From Anaerolineae bacterium (GTDB lineage: Bacteria > Chloroflexota > Anaerolineae > Promineifilales > Promineifilaceae), in the NCBI GenBank assembly GCA_023384415.1, contig JAHDWJ010000041.1, positions 1-36,607 on the forward strand: a stretch of 36,607 nt of DNA, in the 5' to 3' direction. Each line of letters starts with the position of its first letter. Within the stretch, counting starts at the first letter, position 1. Shown piece by piece: positions 25,602-34,715 of the stretch. The notes under the pieces are model-generated. The model saw nothing but the letters and a program-made list of their open reading frames with translations, ran no database searches and was not told where the DNA came from. The translations under genes and the position numbers were made by a program.

Positions 25602-26594
25602 ATGAATAATCCCACCCTCACCTTCACTCACCTTCGCTTCACCATGTTGGCCCAAACCGAGGTCAACCTGGGCGGTCACCTGGCCGGGAATAACTTGCAC
25701 AACGCTCTGGCCAATGTGGTGCGCCATGCCACCTGCCCGGAAACGCACCGCCGTGAGAAGCCGACCCCAGAACACGCGGCCGCTTGCCCTGCCTGTTATC
25801 TCTTCTCCGCCGAGTTGGACCCCGGCACTGTTGTCCGTGCCTACGCTGTCACGCCACCGATCCCTGCCCGTGAATGTGTCACCGCTGGCAGCAGCTTCAC
25901 CATGGGGATTACTCTCATGGGGGACGGGCAAGAGTTTCTGCCTTATTTTGTCCTGGCCATGAATGAAGTAGGGCGAGTGGGGGTAGGCCGCGGCCGCGGC
26001 AAGTTCGCTCTTGCCTCTATTGTGGCTGTCAATCCCCTACGTGGTGAAGCTGAATTGGTGCTGGCCCCGGATGATAATCTGGTACGAGTGCCAGGTCTGG
26101 TTGTCTCTTGGGCCGATGTAGAAACCCTGGCGGCGGCCATCGCGGCCGCCCTCCCCCAGCACAACAACCAGCTAACCATCCATTTCCTCACCCCCCTCCG
26201 GCTAGAAGAAAAAGATAACCTGTTCCGTATCCCCGATTTCGGCGTCTTTTTCCGCCGCCTGCTGTTCCGTACTGATGAGTTAGGGCGGCAGCTAGCCGGG
26301 CAGGAACGACGCGGCCGCGACAACCTCACCCACCTCAACCAACTGGCCGACCGGGTGCGCCTGGTAGCCAGCCAGACCCGCTGGCATGAACTATGGAGCT
26401 GGTCCGGCCGCAAACAAGGCCAAACCCCTCTGGGCGGCCTTGTCGGGACAGCGACCTATTGGTCAGAAAAGTGGGATGACTTACTTCCCTGGCTCGTCTT
26501 TGCCCAGGGATTACAGGTTGGTAAATACGCCAGCAAAGGGCATGGGGCTTACCAAATCGCAGCGGCCAACATTTCCCCCTATTGGACAAGTTGA
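25602..26594 (+). CDS. cas6: CRISPR pre-crRNA endoribonuclease Cas6
   Basis: Cas6 cuts the repeat RNA to leave the 8-nt ACTGAAAC handle on crRNAs. The 330-residue protein is a large, cysteine-containing Cas6 form. HATCPETHRREK and AAACPACYLFSAEL (about 42-69) give three Cys that may form a structural site. GVGRGRGKFAL follows near residues 126-136. The C-terminal glycine-rich GLQVGKYASKGHGAYQI (about 306-322) is the Cas6 signature. It is the only Cas6 visible, so it probably matures crRNAs for both effector complexes. It is separated from cas3 by the toxin-antitoxin scar. The ribosome site (GAGG, 13 nt away) is mediocre. Confidence 0.88.
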   Translation: MNNPTLTFTHLRFTMLAQTEVNLGGHLAGNNLHNALANVVRHATCPETHRREKPTPEHAAACPACYLFSAELDPGTVVRAYAVTPPIPARECVTAGSSFTMGITLMGDGQEFLPYFVLAMNEVGRVGVGRGRGKFALASIVAVNPLRGEAELVLAPDDNLVRVPGLVVSWADVETLAAAIAAALPQHNNQLTIHFLTPLRLEEKDNLFRIPDFGVFFRRLLFRTDELGRQLAGQERRGRDNLTHLNQLADRVRLVASQTRWHELWSWSGRKQGQTPLGGLVGTATYWSEKWDDLLPWLVFAQGLQVGKYASKGHGAYQIAAANISPYWTS

Positions 26595-26633
26595 ACTTAT
26601 TATAGCATTTACGATGAGAGGAGCTGTGCTTGG

Positions 26634-26801
26634 CCTCACCCCCGGCCCCTCTCCCAGGATAGGAGAGGGGAGACATTCCCTCACCCCCGGCCCCTCTCCC
26701 AGGATGGGAGAGGGGAGACATTCCCTCACCCCCGGCCCCTTTCCCAGGATGGGAGAGGGGAGATGTTCCCTCTCCTGGGGGAGAGGGTCAGGGTGAGGGG
26801 C
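26634..26801. repeat. Tandem REP-like hairpin repeats
   Basis: Three 45-bp units start at 26634, 26679 and 26724. Each contains CCCCTCTCCCAGGA, then a matching TGGGAGAGGGG arm, giving roughly 11-bp hairpins. A fourth, inverted partial unit (GGGAGAGGGTCAGGGTGAGG) closes the block. It lies between the convergent ends of cas6 and the DUF3105 gene, so it may also serve as a bidirectional transcription barrier. Confidence 0.9.
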
Positions 26802-26803
26802 TG

Positions 26804-27421
26804 TCATGTAATCGGGTTCCCAATCCCCCCACTACAAGAAGCCCCTGGCTCTGGCGTTTGTGGGCCACGCACATAAGCCTGCAAAAATTGCTCCACCCGT
26901 ACATCATCAGGCGAATCTACCGTCAACTGCAACCCCCAGGCGGTTAAAGCCAATGGGGCCGCCTGATTGGGATAAGGACTGAGCAAAACATACCCACGCC
27001 CTAAACGACGTGTTAATGATTCTAACTGGGCCACCTGATCTTCACTGAACGCATCCTGATCATATGTTACCCAGACGGCCCCATGCTCTAAGGAATGAAT
27101 GGCAAAACGGGCTTCAATGGGTTGGCGGTAAATACCACAATTTTGCCAGGCCGGGGCATGGACACCCCCAGGTGGTGGCAGGCCTGTATCCGGGTAAACA
27201 GGGTTGTCAACATGCTGATTGGCAATCAGACCGGTAGTCCGCTGCACCCCCTCGATGCCAGCCACCCCAACCTGATTGGCCTCTGGGCGCAGGGAGAGTG
27301 CTAGCAGCACAACCAGGAGGATGACCCCTAAAACAACCCCCCCGATGATCAAGGGAGTCTGGTAGCGCGTTATGGTCGTTTCTGGTTTGGCCTGCCGCTT
27401 CATGGGCGTTTTTTTGTACAT
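26804..27421 (-). CDS. DUF3105 membrane-anchored protein
   Basis: The 205-residue product starts at ATG 27421 behind a GGAG site. An upstream start at 27454 is less likely because the ribosome site would fall inside the gene. A basic N-terminus (MYKKTPMKRQ) is followed by one membrane segment (about residues 24-46, PLIIGGVVLGVILLVVLLAL). The extracytoplasmic part contains PPPGGVHAPAWQNCGIY and IHSLEHGAVWVTYD, with the conserved His residues that typify DUF3105. Function in the family is unknown. It is convergent with cas6 and follows the ABC exporter on the same strand, with an 84-bp gap upstream. Confidence 0.85.
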   Translation of the reverse strand: MYKKTPMKRQAKPETTITRYQTPLIIGGVVLGVILLVVLLALSLRPEANQVGVAGIEGVQRTTGLIANQHVDNPVYPDTGLPPPGGVHAPAWQNCGIYRQPIEARFAIHSLEHGAVWVTYDQDAFSEDQVAQLESLTRRLGRGYVLLSPYPNQAAPLALTAWGLQLTVDSPDDVRVEQFLQAYVRGPQTPEPGASCSGGIGNPIT

Positions 27422-27538
27422 AACAAATTTTCTCCTCAAATCAAAAATCGGCATAAATCTGCGGAACTGATGGGTAAAGTGGAATGTAGTCCGCCTACGG
27501 GCCGCCTGATTATGCCTGTGTTTTTGTCTGGTTTCAAG

Positions 27539-29500
27539 TTACAGAGTGGTAGAATGCAGCGCCCCATACCGAAATTGGGTTTCGTAAAGGGAGCTGTAGA
27601 GGCCGTTTTGGGTGATTAGCTCCTGGTGGCGGCCGCATTCCACCAACTGCCCCTTATCTATTACTAATATTTGATCCGCCGCCAGGATGGTGGAGAGGCG
27701 ATGGGCGATGACCAGGCTGGTGCGGCCGCGCATTACCCGCTGCAATGCTTCCTGAATCAACGCCTCAGACAGAGAATCCAGGTGCGAGGTGGCCTCATCC
27801 AAAACTAAAATACGCGGGTCTTTGAGGATCACCCGAGCGATGGCAATGCGCTGGCGTTCCCCACCGCTCAGGCGGTACCCTCGCTCTCCAACAACAGTAT
27901 CATACCCATCCGGCAGTTGGCTGATGAAATCGTGAATATTAGCCGCCTGGGCGGCCGCGATCATCTCAGCTTCACTGGCATCTTCCCGGGCATAGAGCAA
28001 ATTAGCCCGGATGGTGTCATAAAACAGGTACGTCTCCTGTGTTACCATGCCGATATTGGCCGCCAGGGAGTTCAGGGTCACATTTTTAATATCATGCCCA
28101 TCAATAAGAACGCGGCCGCTGGTGGGATCATACAAACGGGGCAGCAAATAAGTAATCGTCGTCTTGCCCGCCCCACTCGGCCCTACCAGAGCCACCAATT
28201 GCCCCGGCTCAATCACAAAAGAGACATTTTGCAAAGCCAGCCGCAGCTCGGCTGGCAGATCAGCCTCATCATCCATTTCGCTGGCCGCCTCTTCCCCCGC
28301 TTCCCTCTGTTTGCCCCGCTTCAAATGGGCCTCATTGCCACCATGCCAGGAAAAACGGGCTACCTCAGTCAGACCTACCGGCCCCTCTTTTTTGATATAA
28401 CTAAAAGAAACATCCTCAAACACAATGTGCCCTTGCACATCAGCCAGCACATAGGGCTGAGGAATCTCCTGAATATCAACCGGCAAATCCAACGCCTCAA
28501 ACACCCGCTCAAAACTGACCATACTCTGGGCAAACTCCACCGGAGCATTGGTTAGTGACATCAGCGGCCCATACAGTTGGGTGAGGTAGCTGCCAAAAGC
28601 GACAATCGTGCCAATGGTCAGGCTGTTCTCAATAACCATATACCCCCCCAGCCAATAAATAGCGGCCACCCCCACCGCTCCGGTCACTCCCAACATGAGG
28701 AAAAACCACTGCCCCACCACCGCTGACCGGACACCAATATCCCGAACTTCTCCGGCATCACGGGTAAATCGGACGATCTCCTTGCGCTCCCGGCCAAACA
28801 ACTTCACCAGCAAAGCCCCGCTCACATTCAGCGTCTCATTCATTGTGGCGTTCATCTCCGCGCTTAGCTCCATCGAACGCCGCCGCAGCACCCGCAAGTA
28901 ACGGCCAATATACCGGGCCGGCAGCAAAAAGAGGGGCACGATGAGCAAACTCAGCAAAGTCAACCGCCATTCCAGGGCCAGCATGATGCTGAGGGTAATG
29001 ACCAGGGAGATGAGGTTAGAGGTGATAGACATGAGGGTGCTGGTGACGGCACTCTGTGCCCCCACCACATCGTTGTTCAGGCGGGACATCAGCTCCCCAG
29101 TGCGGGTTTCAGTAAAGAAGCGGAGGGGCATTCGTTGGATGTGGCTGTAGAGGGTGCGGCGCAAATCATAAATGACCCCTTCACCAATGGCGGCACTGAG
29201 CCGCCGCTGAGCAACGCCGATCAACCCGTTGACCAGGGGAATGGAAATGAGGGCCAGGGCCACCCGGTTAAGACGGGACAAATCCCGCTGGGGTAAAGCG
29301 TTGTCTATCAAGTCCCGCATGAGCAGCGGGGTCATGGCTGAAACGGCCGAGATGCTCAAGATGGTGAGCAGCAGAAGAAAAAGCGACCACCGGTAGGGGT
29401 GGGCAAAAGCCAACACCCGGCGCAGGAGTTCCCAACTTAGGGTAGGGCGTTCTTTTTCGTTTTGACGTAAATAGGCAAACCAGCCGGTTGAATGAAACAT
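27539..29500 (-). CDS. ABC exporter, fused membrane and ATPase domains (MsbA/BmrA type)
   Basis: The 653-residue protein is a half-transporter. Residues 40-340 hold the six-helix exporter domain (LLLTILSISAVSAMTPLLMR first). Residues 355-640 hold the ATPase, with Walker A GPSGAGKTT, signature LSGGERQRIAIAR, Walker B RILVLDEATSHLDS and the H-loop VIAHRLST, all intact. A charged insert of about 40 residues (KRGKQREAGEEAASEMDDEA) separates the first ATPase strand from the rest, an unusual but not unique feature. GAGGAG precedes the ATG. It probably exports lipids, drugs or peptides as a homodimer. The substrate cannot be read from sequence. Confidence 0.92.
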   Translation of the reverse strand: MFHSTGWFAYLRQNEKERPTLSWELLRRVLAFAHPYRWSLFLLLLTILSISAVSAMTPLLMRDLIDNALPQRDLSRLNRVALALISIPLVNGLIGVAQRRLSAAIGEGVIYDLRRTLYSHIQRMPLRFFTETRTGELMSRLNNDVVGAQSAVTSTLMSITSNLISLVITLSIMLALEWRLTLLSLLIVPLFLLPARYIGRYLRVLRRRSMELSAEMNATMNETLNVSGALLVKLFGRERKEIVRFTRDAGEVRDIGVRSAVVGQWFFLMLGVTGAVGVAAIYWLGGYMVIENSLTIGTIVAFGSYLTQLYGPLMSLTNAPVEFAQSMVSFERVFEALDLPVDIQEIPQPYVLADVQGHIVFEDVSFSYIKKEGPVGLTEVARFSWHGGNEAHLKRGKQREAGEEAASEMDDEADLPAELRLALQNVSFVIEPGQLVALVGPSGAGKTTITYLLPRLYDPTSGRVLIDGHDIKNVTLNSLAANIGMVTQETYLFYDTIRANLLYAREDASEAEMIAAAQAANIHDFISQLPDGYDTVVGERGYRLSGGERQRIAIARVILKDPRILVLDEATSHLDSLSEALIQEALQRVMRGRTSLVIAHRLSTILAADQILVIDKGQLVECGRHQELITQNGLYSSLYETQFRYGALHSTTL

Positions 29501-29809
29501 AGACTCCTCTGCGGCCGCTGGCGGTTAGCCGTTAGCCGCTGGCAAACTTGAAACCTGAAACTTGAAACCTGAAACCCAATATTACTCCCCCCTCAACGAT
29601 CAAGCTACTCTGTAAACCTGTCCTTTTGGGTAGGGGGAAGAACACGGATCAGCCGGATTTGCGGATTTGATCACACCAGGACCATCTTGGCGGCCGCCAA
29701 CACCTCAATTGTGGGGAAACCAAAAACCGGTTAATCTTGTAAATCCGCGTTCGCCTCAAAGTGCGATTGGGATTACGACTGTGGTGGTGATGTTGATACA
29801 ATTGGGGGC
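29501..29809. other. Intergenic region between ABC exporter and SARP regulator
   Basis: No gene is seen. About 29545-29577 is a tandem phrase (AACTTGAAACCTGAAACTTG and so on), and about 29648-29673 and 29733-29755 carry paired ATTTGCGG/AAATCCGCG words. TACAAT at 29797-29802 lies only 8 bp before the regulator ATG, so a nearly leaderless transcript is conceivable, but no -35 supports it. Confidence 0.5.
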
Positions 29810-32800
29810 ATGCTGCACATTCATTTATTTGGGCATTTGCGCCTGTTTTTAGACGGGCGGCCGCAAAAATTTTCCGCCTTGCCCAAGACCATTCCCCTGC
29901 TGGCTTATTTGCTGCTGCATCAACAGTTGGCGGTGCCTCGTGATACTCTGGCGTTTGTCCTGTGGCCAGATGTCTCTGAAAGCGAAGCCCGAGCCAATTT
30001 ACGCCGCCATTTGCATGAGCTGCGGCGCAACCTGCCTCCTACCCAGGATGGGGTGGCCTGGGTGTTGGCAGATACCCAGCAAGTACAGTGGAACCCTGCG
30101 GCCGCGTTCTGGCTGGATCTCACGGAGTTTAATCTACTCAGCCAACAGCCGGAACGATTGGCCGAAGCGGCCGCGCTCTACACCGGCGATCTCCTGCAAG
30201 CCATAGATGAAGAGTGGCTAACCCCAGAGCGGGAACGGCTGCGCGGCCGCTATCTGCATATCCTGGAACAGCTGATAGAGCGGTGCCAGCAGCAGCATGA
30301 TCTGGCCCAGGGGATCAATTACTGCCAGCAGGCGTTACATTATGATCCCTGGCAAGAGAACATCATCCGCCAACTGATGCGGCTGCGGCTGACTGCTGGT
30401 GACCGGGCGGGAGCTTTACAGGAGTACCAGCGGTTTAAGCAGCGGTTAGATGAGGATTTGGGGGTAGCCCCCATGCCTGAAACGCGGGCCTTGTACCAGG
30501 AGATGGTAGACAACCGGCTCAAAACCCCACCGCGGCCGCAGCCCCCACCCCCGGCCGTGCCAATGGCCGCCGAACCGCCCCGGCACAATTTACCGGCTCC
30601 CCTCATGGCCTGCATTGGCCGAGAAGCAGAAATCGCCGCCCTCACCCGCCTCTTTACCGGGCCAGAAACCATCCGGCTGATCACCCTGACCGGTCCCGGC
30701 GGCATTGGCAAAACCCGGTTGGCCCTGGAGTTAACCCGTCACCTCTGGGACAGCCAGGCAGCTATATTCCCCGATGGTATCTTCTATGTCCCCCTGGCCA
30801 ACATTGAGGATGGCAGCCTGATCGCCCCAGCCATTGCCGAAGCGATTGGTCTAACCTTAAACGCCGCCCAATCCCGCAGTGAGCAGGTGAAAAAACATCT
30901 GGCTGACAAAACGATGCTGCTCTGGCTAGATAACTTTGAGCAGTTGGCCGCGGCCGCGCCCCAACTAACAGAACTGCTGGCTGCGGCCGCCAACCTGCGC
31001 CTGCTCGTCACCAGTCAGGCCATTCTCCATGTGTACGGAGAGCATGAGTTTCCTGTACCCCCTCTGGCTACCCCTCAGGCTGACCTTAGCCTGGGGCGTA
31101 CCGCCATCAGCCAGACGCCCGCAGTTGCCTGGTTTATCACTGTAGCCCGCGCCGCCAATCCTGCCTTTACCCTCAACGATGAAAACATCTTCCTCATCGC
31201 CCAGATTTGTGCCCGGTTGGAAGGGATGCCCCTGGCCATAGAGCTGGCAGCCGCCCGCAGCAAGCTGTTTCCGTTGAGCAGCATGTTAATTCAACTGAAT
31301 GATCCGCTGACCTTCCTGGCCGGCCGCTCTCGGGATTTGCCCACCCGCCAGCGCACTTTACGCCAGGCCATCGGCTGGAGCCACAATCTGCTGACTGAAT
31401 CAGAAAAGCAATTGTTTGCCGCCCTTGCCGTTTTTGCCGGCACCTTTTCCCTGGCGGCCGCTGTGGCCGTAGCCGCTGACGAAGGGGGAGAAGGGCAGGT
31501 GTACAACGATTTGGAATCCCTGCTAGACAAAAGCATGATCCGGCTGGCCAGCCGGGCCGATGAAGATGAGCCGCGCTTTCGCATGCTCACCGTGATTCGC
31601 CATTTTGCCCGTGAACAGTTAGATGCGGCCGCGGCCGCCCGGTACCACCAACGACACCTGGCCTTCTTCACCCAGTTGACTGTGCAAGCCCACGATGGCT
31701 TATATGGCCCCGAACAACTGATGTGGCGGCAGCGGTTAACCCAGGAAGATGACAACATCCGCGTTGCCCTGGGCTGGGGCATAGACCAATCAGGTGAGGC
31801 CGCCCAGGTTGAGATGGCGACAAGCATCATCTGTAACCTGGCCCAACGGTATTGGCAGCTTAAAGGGCGTATTACCGAAGGACGTGATTGGATCAGACGT
31901 GCCCTGGTTCACCGGCAGCTGCTTACGCCAGTCTACCTGATGCGTCTGCTTCATCATGGAGGGTGGCTGGCCCAACTCCAGGAAGATTATGTGACCGCCC
32001 TGCCTATGCACGAAGAAGGGTTAGCTTTGGCCAGGCAGTTAGCTGAACCGCACCAAATTGTGCTGGGGTTGCATTATCTAGGAGCGGTGGCCGGCCGCAC
32101 TGGGGATTATGTCCGCTCAGAAACGGTTTTGCTGGAATGCCTGGCAATGATGCGCCAGGACAAAACGACCAAACTATCCGCTATTTCTACCCTGATGAAT
32201 AATATTGGCCTGGTGCAGCGGCGGTTGAAAAAGTATGACGAAGCGGCCGCTACCCTCTTAGAAAGTGCAACCCTCAAGCAGCAGCAGGGGGATAGTGCTG
32301 GGCTGGCTGGCGTCTATGCCAACCTGGGCATGGTACGAGCGGGCCAGAAACGGTATGACGAAGCCCGCACCCATCTCAATGAAAGTCTCCGGCTGCGCCA
32401 TCAGATTAATGACCGGATGGGGATGGTGTTCACCCTGCAAAATATGGGGGAACTGGCCGCCTTGCAGCAGCAATGGGTTCACTCCATCCAGTTGATAGCC
32501 GCTTGCCAATCGCTGCGTCAAGAGATGAACCTGCCGTTTGGGGGGGAGGCGGCCGTAGAGCATGAACAGTGGCAGCAGAAAGTTAAAGAGCAGGTGGGTG
32601 AAGCAGGGTTTGCGGCCGCGTGGCAGGAAGGGAAACAAACTCCTTTGGCGCAAATTGTCCAGATGGCCCTGGCCGATACGCCAGAAGCGATAGGGGCCTT
32701 ACCCACCCAACTGTTGGAGACGCCTCAACGGCCTATGATGCCTGTAGCAGCCAGAGAAGCGCAGCCAGCTCCCCAGGGGGTTCTCCCCTTTGTGGCTCAG

Positions 32801-33583
32801 GAGTTGATCGCTGTTGGGGGGATGGGTGAAGTGTACAAAGGGGTGTTGGCAGCTACCGGAGAGACTGTTGCCATTAAACGACTAAAACCAGAGCTGATAG
32901 AGGATAACCCGGAGCTGCTGCTCCGTTTTAGTCGAGAAGCTGAAGCTCTGCGCCAGCTAAACCACCCCAATATTGTGCAAATTATCACCGCCACGCTGCG
33001 GCCGCCAGACCCATACATCATCATGGAATATGTGCCCGGTGGCTCGCTGCATGATTTACTTTCTCACACCCCACAGCCCCCCATCAGCACCATTCTGCGG
33101 GTAGGGTTGGAATTAGCTGATGCTCTCACTCGTGCCCACCACCTGGGGATCATCCACCGGGATTTAAAACCGGCCAATGTCCTGCTGGCGGCCGATGGCT
33201 CGGTGCGACTGACTGATTTTGGCATTGCTTACCTGAACAGCCAGGAGCAAAAGCTGACTCAGGCCGGGGCCGTCATTGGCACCGCCTCATATCTCAGCCC
33301 GGAAGCGTGTTTGGGAGAGCCGCTGGATGCCCGCAGCGACATCTGGTCGTTTGGGGTGATTTTGGCGGAGATGGTGACCGGGGAAAACCCTTTTGCCGGG
33401 AGCAACTTCACCACGACCGTTTCCGCGGTGATTCATAAGCCGCTGCCCAATTTGCGGCCGCACCGCCCCGATGCTCCCCCGGCCCTGTTCACCCTGCTTG
33501 AGCAGATGTTACACAAGGACAGGGCGCAGCGGATTAGCAGCAGTCGGCAGGTCGCGGCCGCGCTAGAACGAATTCATCTCTAG
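29810..33583 (+). CDS. SARP-type regulator with ATPase, TPR and C-terminal Ser/Thr kinase
   Basis: The 1257-residue protein joins four modules. Residues 1-235 are a winged-helix plus bacterial transcriptional activation domain of the SARP class (LHIHLFGHLRLFLDGRPQKF, then LWPDVSESEARANLRRHLHE). After a proline-rich linker, an AAA/NB-ARC-type ATPase follows, with Walker A GPGGIGKT at 295-302 and Walker B LLWLDNFE at 370-377. Residues from about 640 to 930 contain TPR-like repeats (LGAVAGRTGDYVRSETVLLE; NLGMVRAGQKRYDEARTHLN). From about 990 to the end is an intact Hanks-type kinase: AVGGMGEVYKG loop, AIKRL lysine, HRDLKPAN catalytic loop, DFG. SARP-ATPase-TPR proteins are common in Chloroflexota and Actinobacteria; a kinase at the C-terminus is much less common. 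The target is unknown. Confidence 0.9.
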   Translation: MLHIHLFGHLRLFLDGRPQKFSALPKTIPLLAYLLLHQQLAVPRDTLAFVLWPDVSESEARANLRRHLHELRRNLPPTQDGVAWVLADTQQVQWNPAAAFWLDLTEFNLLSQQPERLAEAAALYTGDLLQAIDEEWLTPERERLRGRYLHILEQLIERCQQQHDLAQGINYCQQALHYDPWQENIIRQLMRLRLTAGDRAGALQEYQRFKQRLDEDLGVAPMPETRALYQEMVDNRLKTPPRPQPPPPAVPMAAEPPRHNLPAPLMACIGREAEIAALTRLFTGPETIRLITLTGPGGIGKTRLALELTRHLWDSQAAIFPDGIFYVPLANIEDGSLIAPAIAEAIGLTLNAAQSRSEQVKKHLADKTMLLWLDNFEQLAAAAPQLTELLAAAANLRLLVTSQAILHVYGEHEFPVPPLATPQADLSLGRTAISQTPAVAWFITVARAANPAFTLNDENIFLIAQICARLEGMPLAIELAAARSKLFPLSSMLIQLNDPLTFLAGRSRDLPTRQRTLRQAIGWSHNLLTESEKQLFAALAVFAGTFSLAAAVAVAADEGGEGQVYNDLESLLDKSMIRLASRADEDEPRFRMLTVIRHFAREQLDAAAAARYHQRHLAFFTQLTVQAHDGLYGPEQLMWRQRLTQEDDNIRVALGWGIDQSGEAAQVEMATSIICNLAQRYWQLKGRITEGRDWIRRALVHRQLLTPVYLMRLLHHGGWLAQLQEDYVTALPMHEEGLALARQLAEPHQIVLGLHYLGAVAGRTGDYVRSETVLLECLAMMRQDKTTKLSAISTLMNNIGLVQRRLKKYDEAAATLLESATLKQQQGDSAGLAGVYANLGMVRAGQKRYDEARTHLNESLRLRHQINDRMGMVFTLQNMGELAALQQQWVHSIQLIAACQSLRQEMNLPFGGEAAVEHEQWQQKVKEQVGEAGFAAAWQEGKQTPLAQIVQMALADTPEAIGALPTQLLETPQRPMMPVAAREAQPAPQGVLPFVAQELIAVGGMGEVYKGVLAATGETVAIKRLKPELIEDNPELLLRFSREAEALRQLNHPNIVQIITATLRPPDPYIIMEYVPGGSLHDLLSHTPQPPISTILRVGLELADALTRAHHLGIIHRDLKPANVLLAADGSVRLTDFGIAYLNSQEQKLTQAGAVIGTASYLSPEACLGEPLDARSDIWSFGVILAEMVTGENPFAGSNFTTTVSAVIHKPLPNLRPHRPDAPPALFTLLEQMLHKDRAQRISSSRQVAAALERIHL

Positions 33584-33637
33584 TTTACGCGGCACAACCT
33601 TCGCAACGTTTGGCCCTCAGTCCTCAGTCCCCAGCAC

Positions 33638-34612
33638 TCACATCGTCAAGGCCATGGCTGCTTTTTGCACATGCAGCCGATTCTCTGCCTCGTCGTACAC
33701 CACACTCTGCGGCCCATCAATCACCCCATCAGTCACCTCAATATTCCGGTCCGCCGGCAGGCAGTGCATGTAGATAGCATCTTCTTTAGCCAGCGCCATG
33801 CGCCGCTCATCGGTGATCCAATCGCTGTACTGGCGGCTGATGCGGGCCGATTCTTGATGATCAGAGGTGGTGAGCAGGCAGCCCCAACTTTTGGCGTAAA
33901 TGACATCAGCCCCCTTAAATCCGGCGTCGAAATCATCCATTATCTCGAAAGAGCCATGGGCGCGGCGGGCGTTTTCTTTGGCCTGCTCTACAATGTCGGG
34001 CATCAACCTGAATTCCGGGGGATGCACCAACCGGACGTTCATGCCAAAGCGGGTCATCAAGAGGATAAGGCTCTGGGGGACGCTGATCGGCTTTTGGTAG
34101 CTGCTGGCGTAGGCGTAACTGACGTTGATGGTGAGGCCGCGGGGGTTCCCTTTTTTCTCCATGATGGTCATCATATCAGCCAAAATCTGGAACGGGTGGT
34201 ATACATCACACTGCATGTTGAGGACGGGTACCCGGGACGCGGCCGCGACTTCCCGGATATACTGGTTGCCGGCCTGCCAATCACATTGGCGAATGGCAAT
34301 TCCATCGTTGTACCGTCCCAAAATTTCGCCAATCTCTTTGGCTGTGTCCCCGTGGCTGATTTGGGTGGTTGTGCTTTCGATAAATTGGGCATGGCCGCCC
34401 AACTGGGCCATACCCGCCTCAAAGCTGGCCCGGGTGCGGGTGCTGGAGAAGAAGAAGAGCATAGCCAATACTTTGTCCCGCAGGTAAGCATGGGGTTGGC
34501 CCAAGGCTCGCTTCCGTTTCAGGTCAAAAGCGACATCGAGCAGGGTGTCTATCTCTTCTTTGGTCCATTCCTGGGTGGTGATCAGGTCGCGGCCGCGTAA
34601 ATGAGTTTGCAT
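33638..34612 (-). CDS. ygeW: YgeW-like (ornithine/knotted) carbamoyltransferase
   Basis: Transcarbamylases join carbamoyl phosphate to an amine. The 324-residue protein has the carbamoyl-phosphate motif SSTRTRASFE (56-65), the HGDT segment, and a HCLPADR motif near the C-terminus. In the second half, KPISVPQ...LMTRFGMNV and the GSFEIMDDFDAGFKGADVIY stretch resemble E. coli YgeW more than a typical OTC, although the protein is shorter. The downstream partner in YgeW systems, a YgeY-like hydrolase, is encoded just upstream on the same strand, supporting a YgeW-type role in purine or ureide nitrogen degradation. Classical ornithine carbamoyltransferase is the alternative. An AAAGGAG site precedes the ATG. 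Confidence 0.82.
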   Translation of the reverse strand: MQTHLRGRDLITTQEWTKEEIDTLLDVAFDLKRKRALGQPHAYLRDKVLAMLFFFSSTRTRASFEAGMAQLGGHAQFIESTTTQISHGDTAKEIGEILGRYNDGIAIRQCDWQAGNQYIREVAAASRVPVLNMQCDVYHPFQILADMMTIMEKKGNPRGLTINVSYAYASSYQKPISVPQSLILLMTRFGMNVRLVHPPEFRLMPDIVEQAKENARRAHGSFEIMDDFDAGFKGADVIYAKSWGCLLTTSDHQESARISRQYSDWITDERRMALAKEDAIYMHCLPADRNIEVTDGVIDGPQSVVYDEAENRLHVQKAAMALTM

Positions 34613-34715
34613 GGGAGTCTCCTTTGGTTATTGGTATATTCGTGTATTGGGGTATTGGTTCTTACTTCATCATCACAACTCCGCATCACTGCGTCTTGGC
34701 GCGAGGATGCCACAC

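Noticed and set aside
25285..25605. Plus-strand 106-codon frame between cas3 and cas6
   Set aside because: It is the antisense of the VapC and antitoxin fragments, which have clear family similarity on the minus strand.
33665..34600. Long plus-strand frame opposite the carbamoyltransferase
   Set aside because: It mirrors a gene with intact STRTR and HCLP motifs and has no recognisable content itself.
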